Part shown: piece after piece, positions 34,331-46,765 of the stretch
Layout: each line of letters opens with the position of its first letter
How positions within the stretch are numbered: position 1 is the stretch's first letter
Origin: Akebia trifoliata
Taxonomy: Eukaryota; Streptophyta; Magnoliopsida; Ranunculales; Lardizabalaceae
Assembly (NCBI GenBank): GCA_017979445.1
Contig: CM030714.1
Coordinates: forward strand, 15,185,892 to 15,249,891
DNA: 64,000 nucleotides
Reading direction: 5' to 3'
Program-made: the position numbers and the translations under genes
The notes under the pieces: model-generated
Told to the model about the DNA's origin: nothing
What the model saw: the letters and a program-made list of their open reading frames with translations, nothing else
Database searches by the model: none

Positions 34331-34974
34331 AATAACAACTCCAGTTACTATTGCCGCACCCACTTTTACTAATGCTACACCAACTTGATCATCTCTTGAT
34401 TCAATTCTTAGTAGAGAAATAATTATTATATTAAACCAATTTAAATGAGATGATTCGAACAAGCCAAGATGACACACAAGTCGACTTAATCTTGGTGGGT
34501 ACCATGGTAGGTAGAACAAGCCAAAACTTGATGAGACCAAGGCCCAAAACCAACCTCTTCACCCAAGTCCATTTTGTCCCTCCATGACATTTCGTGATCT
34601 CCAAACCCATTTGAGGAAATCTCTAAAGGGTTTATGCTGTTTACTAATGCCATTCCTTACTTCTTTGCACCCTTTATGCTCTGAAAGGTTCACTTTCTTC
34701 TTTGTTCCCCATTTATTTATTTATTATGTATAGTCTAGTTCTTGTAGTTAAGAGATCCAAATAAGACAAGGTTTGATGACTATTATATGAATTCACTCCT
34801 ACATGCACAATGTGGAAAGTTTTGTGCATGGATAAGGAGAGAGGATGATTAGTAGCAAAAATTTGAAATGAAGAATGATTTTATTTTATTTGGTTTAGTA
34901 GGGTGGGTAGAAAAATTCAGGATTTTCATATTTCAAAAAACACAACAAACGCGTCGTTATTGAATACCTAGAAG

Positions 34975-37900
34975 ATGTCTTCGAAGCCCGTACTCCTAAG
35001 TAAGACATGGATGACTGCGCCAAGGCTTTCTGTTGAATATTTGGAAGGAATCAATTCATTTTTTGATTTCATAAAGGCTAATAAACATAAATTAGGGGAT
35101 GATGATTGGTATTGTTGCCCTTGTGTAAAGTGTCGTAATCTGATCGGGGGGAAGAAAACGATAAGCGATATTCGCACTCATTTGATTTGTGATGGTATAG
35201 ATACATCTTACATTACATGGATCCATCATGGAGAAACTCATCCTAGAAGTTGTGCAAACATCGGGGACAATACACTTGCTAGTGATCATATTGAAGATGT
35301 AGTCCCGAACATGGTTGACATGGTAAATGATGCTCAAGCTTATATGGGATCTAGTACATCTATATATATGGATGAAATTGATGATGTAGATGATGTTCAA
35401 ATTGAGAATGATTCTTCAGAGAATATTCAGTACGAGAAGTTGATGGAAGAAGCACTACAACCCTTATATCCATCGTGTGGAATTGGTGATACAAAATTAT
35501 CGGTGACAGTTGAATTACTAAGTATGAAGGTTAGACATCAATGGTCTAATAGGAGTTTCACAGAATTATTGCAATTAATCAAAAGAATTTTACCAAAGGA
35601 GAACACTTTACCTGATAGAACCTTCACTGCTAAGAAGATGATCAAGTCTTTGCGTATGAAGCACGAGATTATTCATGCATGTTGTAATGATTGTATACTA
35701 TACTGGAGAGAAAATGAAAATAAAGACAATTGTCCTACGTGTGGTGAAAGTAGATGGAAACCGATGAACTCATTGAAGTCAAGAAGCTCACGTATACCTT
35801 GCAAAAAGTTGAGATATTTTTCGTTAACACCAAGGTTGCAAAAAATGTACAGTGTACCGTGGATTGCAGAAAACATGACATGGCATGCAAATCCTGACTT
35901 AGTATCGAACGTATTAACCATGAATCACCCAAAAGATTCTTTTTGTTGGAAACAAGTAAATTGTAAATGGAGTAATTTTGGTGATGAGGCACGTAATATT
36001 CGGTTGGGACTTGCAACTGATGGATTCAATCCTTTTGGAAATAATAATAACTCTTATAGTTGTTCGCCTGTTATGATTGTTTCATACAATCTTCCTCCAT
36101 CGTTATGCATGCGAAAGGAGTTTACTATCTTAACTTTATTGATTCCGGGAAAGAAAGGTCCAGGATACGATATTGATGTCTACTTGCAACCATTGATTGC
36201 AGAGTTGAAGGAATTATGGTCCACAGGAATTATAACGTATGACTCTTACACTAAGAGTAGGTTCAGCATGAAAGCAATTTTGTTATGGGCCATACACGAT
36301 TTTTCAGCATATGGTCATTTGTCAGGTTGTAAGACCGCAGGAAAGTATGGTTGCCCTGTATGTAGTGAAAAAACATAATCAATATGGCTAAAACATGGGA
36401 AAAAATGTGCTTACATGGGGCATAGAAGATTTTTATCAGATTCGAGACATCCATTCAGGAGCCAAAAATCACAATTTAATGGGCATGAGGAACATGGGAA
36501 ACATCCTCTACGTTTGAGTGGTGTTGAAGTATTGAACAAAATGGAAACCATTCAGACTAACTTCGGAAAGGTAAAAGACAATAAAAAGAAAAGGTCTGCG
36601 AATCAGAATGAATCTACTACATGGTCAAAGAGATCGATCCTTTTTGAATTATCGTATTGGAAGGTGAGTTAGGATTATCTTTCTAAACATTAATGTAATA
36701 CGGTATAATATTAACTCATTCATGCTAACATATGTTTTGTCAATCTATAGGATCTACCTATTCGTCACAATTTGGATGTAATGCATGTGGAAAAAAATAT
36801 GACAGAAAATCTCTTAGTAACAATCATGAATACAAAGAATAAGACGAAGGACGGTCTTCAAGCTCGTCAAGACCTAAAGGCTATGAAAATAAGGAAAAAG
36901 TTGTGGCCTGTAGAGATGAATGGCAAGTTGACTTATCCAGAAGCTCCTTTCTTATTGTCTCAATCAGAAAAAGAATTAATTTGTACTACTTTGTATCATT
37001 TGAAGGTTCCTATTGGATATAGTGCAAATTGGAAACATAATGTGAGTTTAGAGGACAATGAATTCAAGAACCTAAAGTCACATGATTATCACATCCTTAT
37101 GCAACAATTGTTACCAGTGTTATTGATGCACGCATTCAAGGGTCATAAGCCATTGCGGGCTGCTATTCAACAACTATCAATATTTTTCAATGTCTTATGT
37201 TCGAAGATTATTAATCGTGTGGAACTTTCGAAGATGAAAGATCAAATTGTGGAAACACTATGTGTGTTTGAAAAGTACTTTTCTCATTCTTTTTTTGTTT
37301 CCATGACACACCTTGTTGTACACTTGACGGAGGAGGTGCAAGTTTGCGGACCCGTTTGATATCGATGGATGTATCCTTTTGAGCGGTAAATAAAATTTTA
37401 AATTAATGAGTTTATTTTTATAATTAAATTTTGCGTCAATCTGATATATGATTCATGTATTAGGAAGATGAAAACATATAAGCGATATGTGGTGAATCAA
37501 ACATATCCAGAAGGATGTATTACAGAATGTTACTTTATGGATGAATCAATGATGTATGCCATGAATTACATATTCAATGGAGAAAGAGGAAGCCATATGA
37601 AAGCGAGGGATACGTTCATGGATGTTGATGGTGAATGTGCTTATCCTATTGATAAAAAGGAGAAGATTTTTCTTCTTGAAAATGTACAGTACCAGCAAGC
37701 GCTCAAATGGGTACTAAGTCAATCAATTGAAAATGTTGAGTGGGAAAAGTAAGGAAAATTTTTATTTTACTACATAATTGTTTTGTTATGATGGTTTATA
37801 GTTCATAATATATGAATGTTGCATTTATATGCAGAAATTACACTACCTACGTTCAAAGCCACGTATCTAGTTGTCAAACTCAAAGAGGTAATTCAAGAAT

Positions 37901-38558
37901 AGAAAAGCCAATGGATTACATACCTTGGCTTAGACAACAATTACAGAATGAGGAGAACTCTACCTTGAAAAGGCTTGTTGATGGTCCAAAATTTGAAGCT
38001 ATTTCATATAGTTCATACAAGGTAAATGGTTATGTATTTTGTACAGCGGATTCAGAAGTGAACAAAACAACACAGAACAGTGGGGTCTCTATGAAGGCTG
38101 TGACTAGCTTCAGGTCAAGTGTCAGGGATAAGAACGTTGTTAATAAAGAAGTTACTTACTATGGAATTGTCAAACAAATCTTAGAGTTGGATTATCATGA
38201 TTTTAGAATACCGGTATTTTATTGTGATTGGGTTCGTATAGAAGACACAAACGGATATATAGTTGATCTAGAAACGAACTTAATTTATGTTAATTTAGGG
38301 AGGTTACAGAGAACTACAAGAGAAGTTGATGAGCCATTTATTCTTGCTTCTCAAGCAACTCAAGTATTTTATTGCAAAGATTGTAGTAGGCCTACAGAAG
38401 ATTGGCATGTTGTCCTGGAAGTTCCAAAGAGATTGGATCTAGATGTTGATTCTTATGAAGATCCCTTAGTATTTGAGGCAAAAATGAATGGAAATTCATC
38501 AGCATCATTACTACAAGAAGATATCATAGAATATGATAACATGGATGAAGATGAATGA
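34975..38558 (+). pseudogene. TNP2-type CACTA transposase, four exons, two premature stops
   Basis: Exons are 34975-36663, 36751-37385, 37464-37748 and 37835-38558, all GT-AG. The protein starts MSSKPVLLSK. A transposase-associated domain (CPCVKCRN, IRTHLICDG, YITWIHHGE) falls at residues about 45-90. The TNP2/Transposase_21 domain follows (IRLGLATDGFNPFG, LLIPGKKGPGYDIDVYLQPL, ELWSTGI, FSAYGHLSGCKT), then HNLDVMHVEKN, LKSHDYHILMQQLLPV, a DUF4218-like part in exons 2-3 (YPEGCITECYF) and a DUF4216-like part in exon 4 (YYGIVKQILELDY, VFYCDWVRIEDTNG). A TAA at 36376-36378 interrupts exon 1 between CSEKT and SIWLKHGKK. A TGA at 37357-37359 replaces what is normally Trp in GPVWYRWM. Otherwise the frame is clean, so inactivation is recent relative to the neighbouring LTR elements. 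It would cut and join the element ends. Confidence 0.9.
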
Positions 38559-39862
38559 AAATATTTGTAAGCATGCATTTAATTAATTTATTTTTATTGT
38601 CATTGCCTTTATTTAAATTACTTGACTTGAAAATACTATTTGTGATTCCAGCACTATGTCATTTGGCCGATCATCATCCGCTCCTAATACGGCATCGGCA
38701 TCAGTATCCGCATCCGCATCCATATCCGCATCAGCATCTACATCTACGATTGAGAGTATGTATAAATGGTGAATAGATTGTATTCATTTGTTCAATATTT
38801 GTTATCACGTTTTTGTTAATTCTTTTCATTTTTCATAGGTGGGCTTATCTAAGTTTAGTTCAATTTAAATGGACAACCAATCGGTCCTAACTCATCTCAA
38901 TTATGCACTACTATTGGGCGGGTAGCAAAGATACATGTGCCACTTATATATGATAGGTGGACTAATGTGCCTACTAAGCTCAAGGAACAAATTTGGGAGT
39001 CTATCAGTGTGAGTGCATGTGTATTAAATGATTTATTTTTACTTGCAAATTGTAACTATGACTTATTACAAATATAACACATCTTATTTAATTTTCTTTG
39101 TAGGGCACCTATCAAATTCAAAAATGGCATAAGGATTGGGTAATCAAAAAAGCAAACTTATGTTGGAAAGAATGAAAAAGTAATCTCCGTCGAAACGTTT
39201 ATGATAAATATCCAACGGATGCGGAAAGGAGAAAACATGTACCTCATTACGTGAGAAAGAAGATTGGGAGAGGTTTGTTGACTTCAACTCGACACCTGAG
39301 GGCCAAGCTTTGAGGACGACTGGGAAGCGTGTTAGACAAGAAAATAAAAACACTCATACCTCTGGTAGAAAGGGACAAGCCCGACTTGCTGATGAATTGG
39401 TAAGTTTAATATCATGTTAGGAATGAAATATGTATATATTGTTCATTTACCTATTTGACTGTTTCATTTATAGAGTAAAGAAGATCCTCATAAGGAGATT
39501 ACCAGGACAGACATTTACATTGCCAGCCGTGCCAAAAGCCAACAAACTGTGAGAATAATTTATTTATTTATTTTCGTGATTTTCATCTTGTAATCTGAAT
39601 GTGAACACCTCTTGTTCTAGTGTGAACACCTCTTCCATCACTCCCTCGGCAATAATTAATATATATTGTATTTGTGGTGCCAGTAATGTCATGATAACCC
39701 CATACAAATAGGAAAGGGAATTTATGACCACAAGGAATGATTATGAGTTGTCGTTCTAGAAACATGTAATCTCCATAACCAAAAAAAATAAAATAAATTA
39801 TAGTAGAAGTTATGCTAAAACTTAGTTGATCAAATCATTCAAAGCAATAGCAACTTACTTGT

Positions 39863-40048
39863 TCAAATCCAGAACAGTCCCAATGTTGAAAATATATAGG
39901 TTATATGCACTATTGAAATCACATCCCAATGGAAAAATGGTTGCATTATGACACATCCAGGAGTGGGCAGCAAGGAGGCAAAGAAGTCAACAACTTTATT
40001 GGCCTCTCTATAACAAAAAATGATATCAACGATTTGGAACTCGATCAA
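39863..40048 (-). pseudogene. LINE RNase H-like fragment
   Basis: The minus-strand reading VDIIFCYREANKVVDFFASL matches the HIYREANRVADFLANL motif of the RNase H domain at the end of plant L1-type elements. It is inside the long intron of the CACTA gene. It is inverted relative to the next fragment. Confidence 0.6.
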
Positions 40049-40189
40049 TAGGATCTTTATCTTCTTGGTAAGAGTTCTGAATCTCTAAGGGATCTCACAG
40101 CCTCCATTTAAACAATCTACAGCAATGTTGGAGTTGATTCTTGACCTTCATGAGAGTAATGTCGTGCTGAATAGCTAGTCCTTTGAATG

Positions 40190-40610
40190 AAAACAGGATT
40201 ATTCTTGTTGAATTGGAAAGTACCTTTCTCAATAAGTTTCTACTATGTAGCTTTCATAGTCCTTTTGTTTGGGATTGTGGTTTTTGGATTGCTTGCTTTA
40301 ACAAAATCATAATCATGGATAACTTGATCATAAATGGATTATTATTGATTACTTTTTCACTTATGCCAAATAAGCAACGAGTCTGGGAACTATCTTTTGT
40401 TATATTGTTATTTTTCTTAACAAGTTTGGTACCTACTTTCTTTGACTTTGGGCCTGTTTGTATGTTCTAACTTGTCTCAACACATCTTGTGGGAACTTTC
40501 TTTGAAGGCCTTCCATTTGGAATCTTGTATGGTATTTGGAAAGAAAGGAATATGAAAACTTTTGAAGGGGAAGTTGTAGACATTTGTGCTCTTTTTTCTC
40601 TCTAAAAAAG
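40190..40610 (+). pseudogene. LINE zinc-binding (zf-RVT) region fragment
   Basis: The plus-strand readings MDNLIINGLLL, NKQRVWELSF and GLPFGILYGIWKERNMKTFEG match, in order, the family pattern TIDNLRRRG, then R.WN, then FWTIWRERN.R.FE. That pattern lies downstream of reverse transcriptase in plant LINEs. It contains stops. It indicates a LINE insertion, later rearranged, inside the intron. Confidence 0.65.
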
Positions 40611-42829
40611 CCTTATATTGAAGTATTTGTCATTTAACATAGAGTTCAAAGGATTGGGCTTTGAGGATTTTGTGTTTGGATTGGTCGTTAATAGGGATGA
40701 TTAATTTGTCTTTGTTGTAGTAGTAGTAGTAGAAGTCTTCTTCTTCTTTAACATTTCTCTTGGATCTCTTAAATTTGAAATCTCAATAATTCAATTTACA
40801 TGAATGGTGAGCATCTATTTTGCTGTCCTTTTATCTTCCCCACATTTTATTTCCATTGATGTATGCCAACATCAAGGTAAGTTCTAGGAGTTGAGAGAGC
40901 ATGCTATGCGACTAGCTAACTCGACTATAGACAAGGAGTCATGTGATGGAAGATGAAGCTAGTCCACAGGTGTAGACTATTGAGAAGGAGAAGAGTTGGC
41001 AATGTGAGTAGTGGGGTTGGTAGATGAGGATTTATTAAATTGAGTTGGACAACCATGTAGGTCCCAACAAGTCTCCTTGGTATGGCGACATCTTCCAATC
41101 AGTACATTTCAGCTTATCTTTGGAATCAATTGATCCCTTGGTTTTAAGAAAGATATTTTGCTTGTAAATTTCTATTTAAAGACCTCAATCTCGCTGGGAA
41201 GGAGAACCCAACTTATATAAAAGTTGCACCAATGAATTGGCTCCAAGGAGCATGACAATAAATGTAATATTACTGTAGTTTCTTTAACTAGGAGATAGAA
41301 ATATGTCTCTTGTAGGTGATTCTGAGATCAAATGTGGCCTTTGATATTTTCTTGTCCTTGTTTCATATAAATATATTGTCTTCTCATGTCATGATTTATA
41401 TTTCTTAATTATTATTTATTTTGCAGGAGGCCATCAATAGAATGATTGCTAATGACCCTTCTAATAAACATAACGATCTAGACCATGACCCCGTGGCTGT
41501 GGTATGTGCATTATTTTAATTAGGATATTTTTAATTATGATATAATGTTGTGTAGTAGGCATTGATATTAGTAAGTATGATATCATATCGTTAGTAGGTA
41601 TTGATATTATACACTTTTTGTACAGGTTTGTGGTCCTGATAGTCGAGGTCGTGTTTGGGGAATGGGTTCAGGTGTTTCCAAGACTTCCGTGCGTGCTTCA
41701 ATTCCTTACAAGCAAGCCTTGGCATATGAGACGACAATCCTTCATAATAGAGTGGATAAGTTGACTGAAGCGGTGCAAAAGATGAATGAGACTTTACAAC
41801 AATCAAAATTTTCAACTAGGACACCAATGCGGTCTTCCACCAATCTCGATAGTTTTTCACAGGTACAACATTGGCATTTTACTTTTGATAGATGAGTGAA
41901 CTTCTATTGTTGCACTGATATTGTCTACATGATTTTATAGGTAAGGCCTGATTCTTCACATCATGAGTCACGTTCTAATCCACCAAGCATACAGACAGGT
42001 CCTTGTAAGGTGAATCGCTTACAACGACCACATGATTGTGTTGCCGAAGGAAGAGTGATTGGTGCATCTAATGCAGATCCAGATAGTTACGATATTCTTA
42101 TAGATGAGGTCCTTGATGGGAATGTGATTCTACAGAGTGGAGAAGGAACATTCGCTGATTTGACATGCGGTGATATTATTGATTGGCCCAAATTTCAAAT
42201 AAAGTTTTACTGAACAGAGGTACTTTTCTTGCTTTATATTGTAGATAGACACTAAACATAAAAAATTATAATAAAATAATTAAATGTTTGACAATGATAG
42301 TTATGAGAACTCTTTTATTTTGTAATTTAATATATTTATCTTTCTTGCATAATTACTTGGATTGCTTTAGATAGTCAGTGTCACTACTATATATCTGACA
42401 ATGTTTTTAATTTTTCAACCACAGATTTCGGCAATATGTTGCAAGGAGGAATGTATGTTATCCTTAAGAATCGCGACGTCATTCTTCCAAGGACCGAGAA
42501 AGATAAATGTTGATTTTGATTTCTACAAGTCAAGTGAAGTGAAGTTGGTAGAAGATATTTTTTGAGAAACTATTTTAAACATTGGGATGTGTATTAAAAT
42601 CGACACCATGAAAACGGGGCATGTTGGACTGTGTATTGTACATGTAAAATTTGAAGGAAAATGGTTTCCATTTGAAAAATGTAAATTTTTGTTTTTTTTT
42701 GGTTTGTGTGTATTTATTTATTTTGTTAAATTTCAATATTTTGTCCAATGAAATTGTCATTTTCTTTTTAGGTGAAAAATATTAAAAATGACAAACAATT
42801 GGGGTTAATTTAAAAAAAAAATTCTGACA

Positions 42830-43089
42830 AAAAAACGACGGCTCTAAGCCGTCGTTTATATCTATTAATTTAATTTAAATTCGTCAAAATAAATGACGGG
42901 TTTGGGCCGTCGTTTTATTTTGACAGACCATAACCGTCGTTTTACACAACACATTCTTGACACGGCCCAACCGTCGTTTACTAAAAATGACATCGATATT
43001 TACAACTGCTCTTGCGACTGCGGGGGCCGTCATTTTTCTCAAAAAACGACGGCTTTGGCCCGTCGTTTTTTGTAAAATATGACGTAGTG
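42830..43089 (+). repeat. CACTA 3' subterminal repeats and terminus
   Basis: At least six CCGTCGTTT/AAACGACGG words in alternating orientation, several as short palindromes (ACGACGGCTCTAAGCCGTCGT just left), ending TGACGTAGTG at 43089. Confidence 0.9.
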
Positions 43090-45050
43090 TCTATCATTTC
43101 TATCATTTAATGTAAGATATACAATTTTCAAATAGAAAACATTATCAGATTGAATCGAACCGGATGAGTATCCTCAGTGAGATCATTATCAGATTCATTC
43201 GAATTGGGATGAGGGCGACTACCACTTTTCTTAGATTTCCCTTTGACCAAGTTACTTCCTTTCTTTACGAGATTGAATCGAACCATCTGAAAATCAACCA
43301 AAAACAAAAAACGTTAGAATTCCATCCAAAGCCAAAAATTCAAAAATACACAATATTTAAAACCTGACAAATTCCAATCCATACCCAACGCACCCAAGTC
43401 TCTATAATCCAAAATTTTCAAATTTACCCTTTTAGGGATTTTATCACACACATGGAAAACAAAAGGAAATTCAACCTTAACGCCCAACCAATCATCAAAT
43501 TCAACCTATCAAATTTAATCCAGTCGAGGCCAATCAACCCAATCCATACATCTAAGTTGAAAATCCAACCCAATTTGGAAAAAAATTCAATTTTAAATTG
43601 ATATAAAAGCCCACCAAAAAATAATCCAAAATCAAAATTCAACAAAATCAACCCTAAAATCTTTCAATCGGTCCAAATAAATATATCAAATCATCATTAG
43701 TTTATCCATTACATCCACCACAACTCAAAATTCAAACCAATTTTGCCAATTTCAACCTAATTTCAACATCAAAATCACCTTGAAAAAACTCAAATCATTG
43801 AAATTCCGCCAAATTTCCTTCCAATTACCCCATCAATTCATCAATTTAAAATTAATCCATTCAACTTCAAGCTCAAAATGAACAAATTTGGTCAAATTCA
43901 AGATTAAAAAAATCATACATTTGGTGAAAAATTTGGATTCAAAGCTCTATTTGTTCAAAAACCACTTGAAATATGATTCAAACTATTCAAAAGTTGCAAT
44001 TCTAGAGATTAATGCTCAAGGTGTCAAGATCAAATCGTGGAAATTTCATGACTTGACGAAAGATAGTGTGACCAAAGATGGACCAAACGGCCAAGAAGAA
44101 TCCCCAAAGGAGGAAAACCAAGCTTTTGTCAGTCTAAGTTAACAATATGAGAGCATGCTCTCAATTTTATTAAACCACATACCTTTGATGAGGAGTGGCC
44201 AAGCCAAAGGGGCACTGCCCCTTGCAAACAAATAGCCAAGCCAAATTGGCACTGCCCCTTGTTACCCATTGGCCAGGCCATTACCATTGCCATTTATGCC
44301 TTTTGCTTAGCTATAACTAAGTGAAATAGAAAAAAAAGGTCAAAAATAAACAAACAAAAGGTTAAAAAAGAGAAAAAAAAAGTACTAAAAAAAAGGTCAA
44401 GAATTTATAAGAAGAAAGTTCAAAAACTGAGAAAAAGTCAAACGAAAATAAAAAATATTCCCAGTTAACATTTTTTATATCTCCTTAGTGTGTGCACTCT
44501 AGTGATAGAAAATTCCTAACAATATTTTGAAAAAATGCACAAAAACACACTTTAAGGAATCCCTAGTGGATTATTCTCAAATGCATAGTTTTTCAAGCAA
44601 TGATCTGATCTCAAAAGAAAAGTTGAGCGATGAAGAATGAAAATGCAGTAGGAACATAAAACAAGAAATTCTTGAAGATGAATCCAACTTCATGAAAATT
44701 TCAAAGCACATATAGAAGAAGCAAATTCAATTTTACTAAAAGCAAACGAAGATTGAAGACAACTTATCATCATTTACCTCTTTTCAAATGATCTTAGAGG
44801 CATACTTCAAGCTAGAGATCGATTCAAGGTTTCTAAGAGCCATACATAGAGCCATAAAATCGAGAATTGTACGGTACCTCAACCTTGTCAGAATTAAATC
44901 TTGGGAAGGTTACCTCTTACCTGTTCTTTATTATTTTACTTCAATCTATGTTTGTTGAAGCGAGACTGGAAAAGAGTACAAGCTCGAACTCATTTTCAAT
45001 CAAATAGGAGTTTAAGTTTATGTTTTTGCAATTCGTCGGTAGCAACTCTC
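43090..45050. other. internal 3' region of a second Tat-type element, no gene found
   Basis: AT-rich with repeated CAAATTCAACC-like words. A minus-strand stretch at 43155-43295 is open (MVRFNLVKKGSNLVKGKS...), but I do not recognise it. At 44196-44261 two 29-bp units with CCAAGCCAAA..GGCACTGCCCCTTG form a direct repeat. The region ends in a polypurine tract, so its right part belongs to the element whose LTR starts at 45066. Confidence 0.4.
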
Positions 45051-45065
45051 ACAAAGAGGAGCATT
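45051..45065 (+). other. polypurine tract
   Basis: ACAAAGAGGAGCATT immediately precedes the LTR start TGTAAACACCCC, parallel to 27196-27209. Confidence 0.65.
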
Positions 45066-45839
45066 TGTAAACACCCCAAGTTGACTAAACAAACGGTTCC
45101 CAATGATGGATGTTTATTCCAATGCTTTATTTTGTTACCAGATATGTTTCAGAAATCCGGATGAGGTATCTCGAACTGAAAAAACCTTAGAAACTATGCT
45201 ACGCTAGGAAAATACGACCCCAGAAACATAGAAATCATCATCTTGCAGACCAAAAAGAAGTTTCACGAAAAAAATTACTAAAAATGATCGAATTACCAAA
45301 ATACCCCTAACATCAAAACAACCCTAGAGCCTACATTACGATTAGGAAATCTCATTCAAACACATAAAATAACAAATCGAAATCAAATAAGTCATTTTGC
45401 CAATTTTCACAGAATTTGACAAAATTACGAAAATGCCCCTCATAAAGTTCACGACCATTTCATACAAAAATTTTATAAATGACAAAAACCAACATTCCCA
45501 TTGAATTCCTTATGAAAAATTGATTCCAAAACATCTTAGAACATTGAAAAATGACTTAAAATGCAAAACATTCTCTCCAAGGACAAAACGGTAATTTTAC
45601 AATTTTAATAATTAAAAGTTTTGAAATTAATAAATAAACCATTAAATAATGTAAAGTGAAACATTAATAAAATTAATTTAAAAATTTGAACCAAAAAATC
45701 GATCAATCAGGCTTTCAGGCAAAATTGTTGATGATTGCTAGGATATTTATTCAAAGACCCCTCCATCTGGGGGCTCAAAGAATTAAAGATATAATAAAAG
45801 GGGGTTTCTCCAAAAATTAAATCAAGTAAGACTAAAGTC

Positions 45840-46110
45840 AATCTTAAAGTCAATAAAGTAAGGTTAAAGTCAAGATATTAAAAGTCAACCAAGAAAGACT
45901 AAAGTCAAAGTATTAAAGTCAATCTCATAAGACTAAAGTCAAAACTTTAATCTAAACTAATCAAGTCAATCTCATAAGACTAAAGTCAAAATCCTAAATC
46001 AAAATCCTAATCTAAACTAATCAAGTCAATCTCATAAAACTAAAGTCAAAATCCTAAATTAAAACCCTAAAGACTAAGTCAATCTCATAAGACTAAAGTC
46101 AAAACTCTAA
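45840..46110 (+). repeat. AAAGTCAA-rich direct repeats in the LTR
   Basis: The phrase TCAATCTCATAAGACTAAAG recurs about every 40-60 bases (near 45920, 45964, 46022 with one change, and 46078), with CTAATCTAAACTAATCAAG between. The sister LTR shows the same words in reverse at 6940-7040. Confidence 0.8.
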
Positions 46111-46162
46111 TTAAAACCCTAAAAAAAACCCTAATCAAATCCTAATTCTTCTAAAAAACTTT

Positions 46163-46170
46163 ATAAATAG
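46163..46170 (+). promoter_or_regulatory. TATA box of the LTR
   Basis: TATAAATA followed by GGAGCCTCC, conserved with 6886-6893 in the solo copy. Confidence 0.65.
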
Positions 46171-46765
46171 GAGCCTCCACACCCTATTTTCGTATCAAAG
46201 AAAAAATCCTAGAAAACGTAGGTCAAAAAATCTCCCTAACCTCCCATAAACCCTAATTTTGAAGTCCCAACTCCTTACCTAACTCTCATACTTCGATTTT
46301 AACTTGAAAAACACTTAGAAGCCCTTCAAAAATATCCCAAAATCTATAATAAATTCGAAGAATCCAGATCCAAGAAAGAGATACCTTGCCTTGGAGATCA
46401 GAAATCAGATCCGGAGACAGGACGAAGCAAGGAGTACGGTACAAGAAGCAGTTTTATCAGATCTGAGGGAATAGAATCTTTGCACATCGAAGGTAAAATT
46501 TTCTTTATTTTTTTATCTAGGTTTTTGTTAGCAATGTAATCTTATTTGGTATAAGTAGAAACCGGCATTGGTCGGGCGGGGTTGGTGCCTAACACCTTCC
46601 AACCCCGTAATGTGATCCCCGGATTCAATTTTTCTTTAGTAGATTAGTTTTTTTATCTGTTTAGAATCAGTATTCGGTTCCTAGACCGTAATAACTAGGT
46701 GGCGACTCCCAAACTTCAAGGGTCAAAAGCGGATCTGCGCACCCCGCGGATCGAGTGCGCTTTCA

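Larger units (their letters stand above)
38652..42213 (+). pseudogene. second CACTA gene, Transposase_24 / TNPA-like, disabled
   Basis: Exons inferred from splice borders: 38652-38755 (ATG at 38656), 38839-39008, 39104-39399, 39474-39548, 41427-41501, 41626-41862 and 41941-42213. It begins MSFGRSSSAPNTASAS with alternating Ala-Ser. Then come NGQPIGPN, YDRWTNVPTKLKEQIWESI, KWHKDWVIKKANL, WERFVDFNSTPEGQALR, SGRKGQARL, a Gly-rich SRGRVWGMGSGVSK, a coiled coil (LHNRVDKLTEAVQKMNETL) and a C-terminal DILIDEVLDGNVILQSGEG. This is the layout of plant Transposase_24 proteins, which bind subterminal repeats. In-frame stops at 38850 and 38856, one in exon 3 and a frameshift near 39260 make it non-functional. 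The 1.9-kb intron between 39548 and 41427 holds LINE debris. Confidence 0.75.
34179..43089 (+). mobile_element. CACTA (En/Spm-type) transposon, nearly complete, 8.9 kb
   Basis: Termini are CACTACGTCA (34179-34188) and TGACGTAGTG (43080-43089), a perfect 10-bp inverted pair with the CACTA signature. Subterminal regions (34213-34330 and 42830-43075) carry many copies of ACGACGG/CCGTCGT, expected binding sites for the element's DNA-binding protein. Two plus-strand genes follow, TNP2-like then Transposase_24-like, the usual CACTA layout. The flanking trinucleotides (TAC left, TCT right) do not match, so the 3-bp duplication is either mutated or absent. Both genes have stops, so the copy is defective on its own. 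Confidence 0.9.
45066..46765 (+). mobile_element. LTR of Tat-like family (copy of 6292-7893)
   Basis: Starts TGTAAACACCCC and ends GTGCGCTTTCA. Matches 6292-7893 in reverse: CTACGCTAGGAAAATACGACCCC, AAAGTCAATCTCATAAGACT, TTTATAAATAGGAGCCTCC, TTGGTGCCTAACACCTTCCAACCCC and AACTAGGTGGCGACTCCC. The flanks GCATT and GAAAA do not match, and a polypurine tract precedes it. It is therefore a 3' LTR of a truncated element and not a solo LTR. Confidence 0.8.

Noticed and set aside
35092..36454. minus-strand ORFs under the transposase gene
   Set aside because: They are shadows of the strongly supported plus-strand TNP2 exon.
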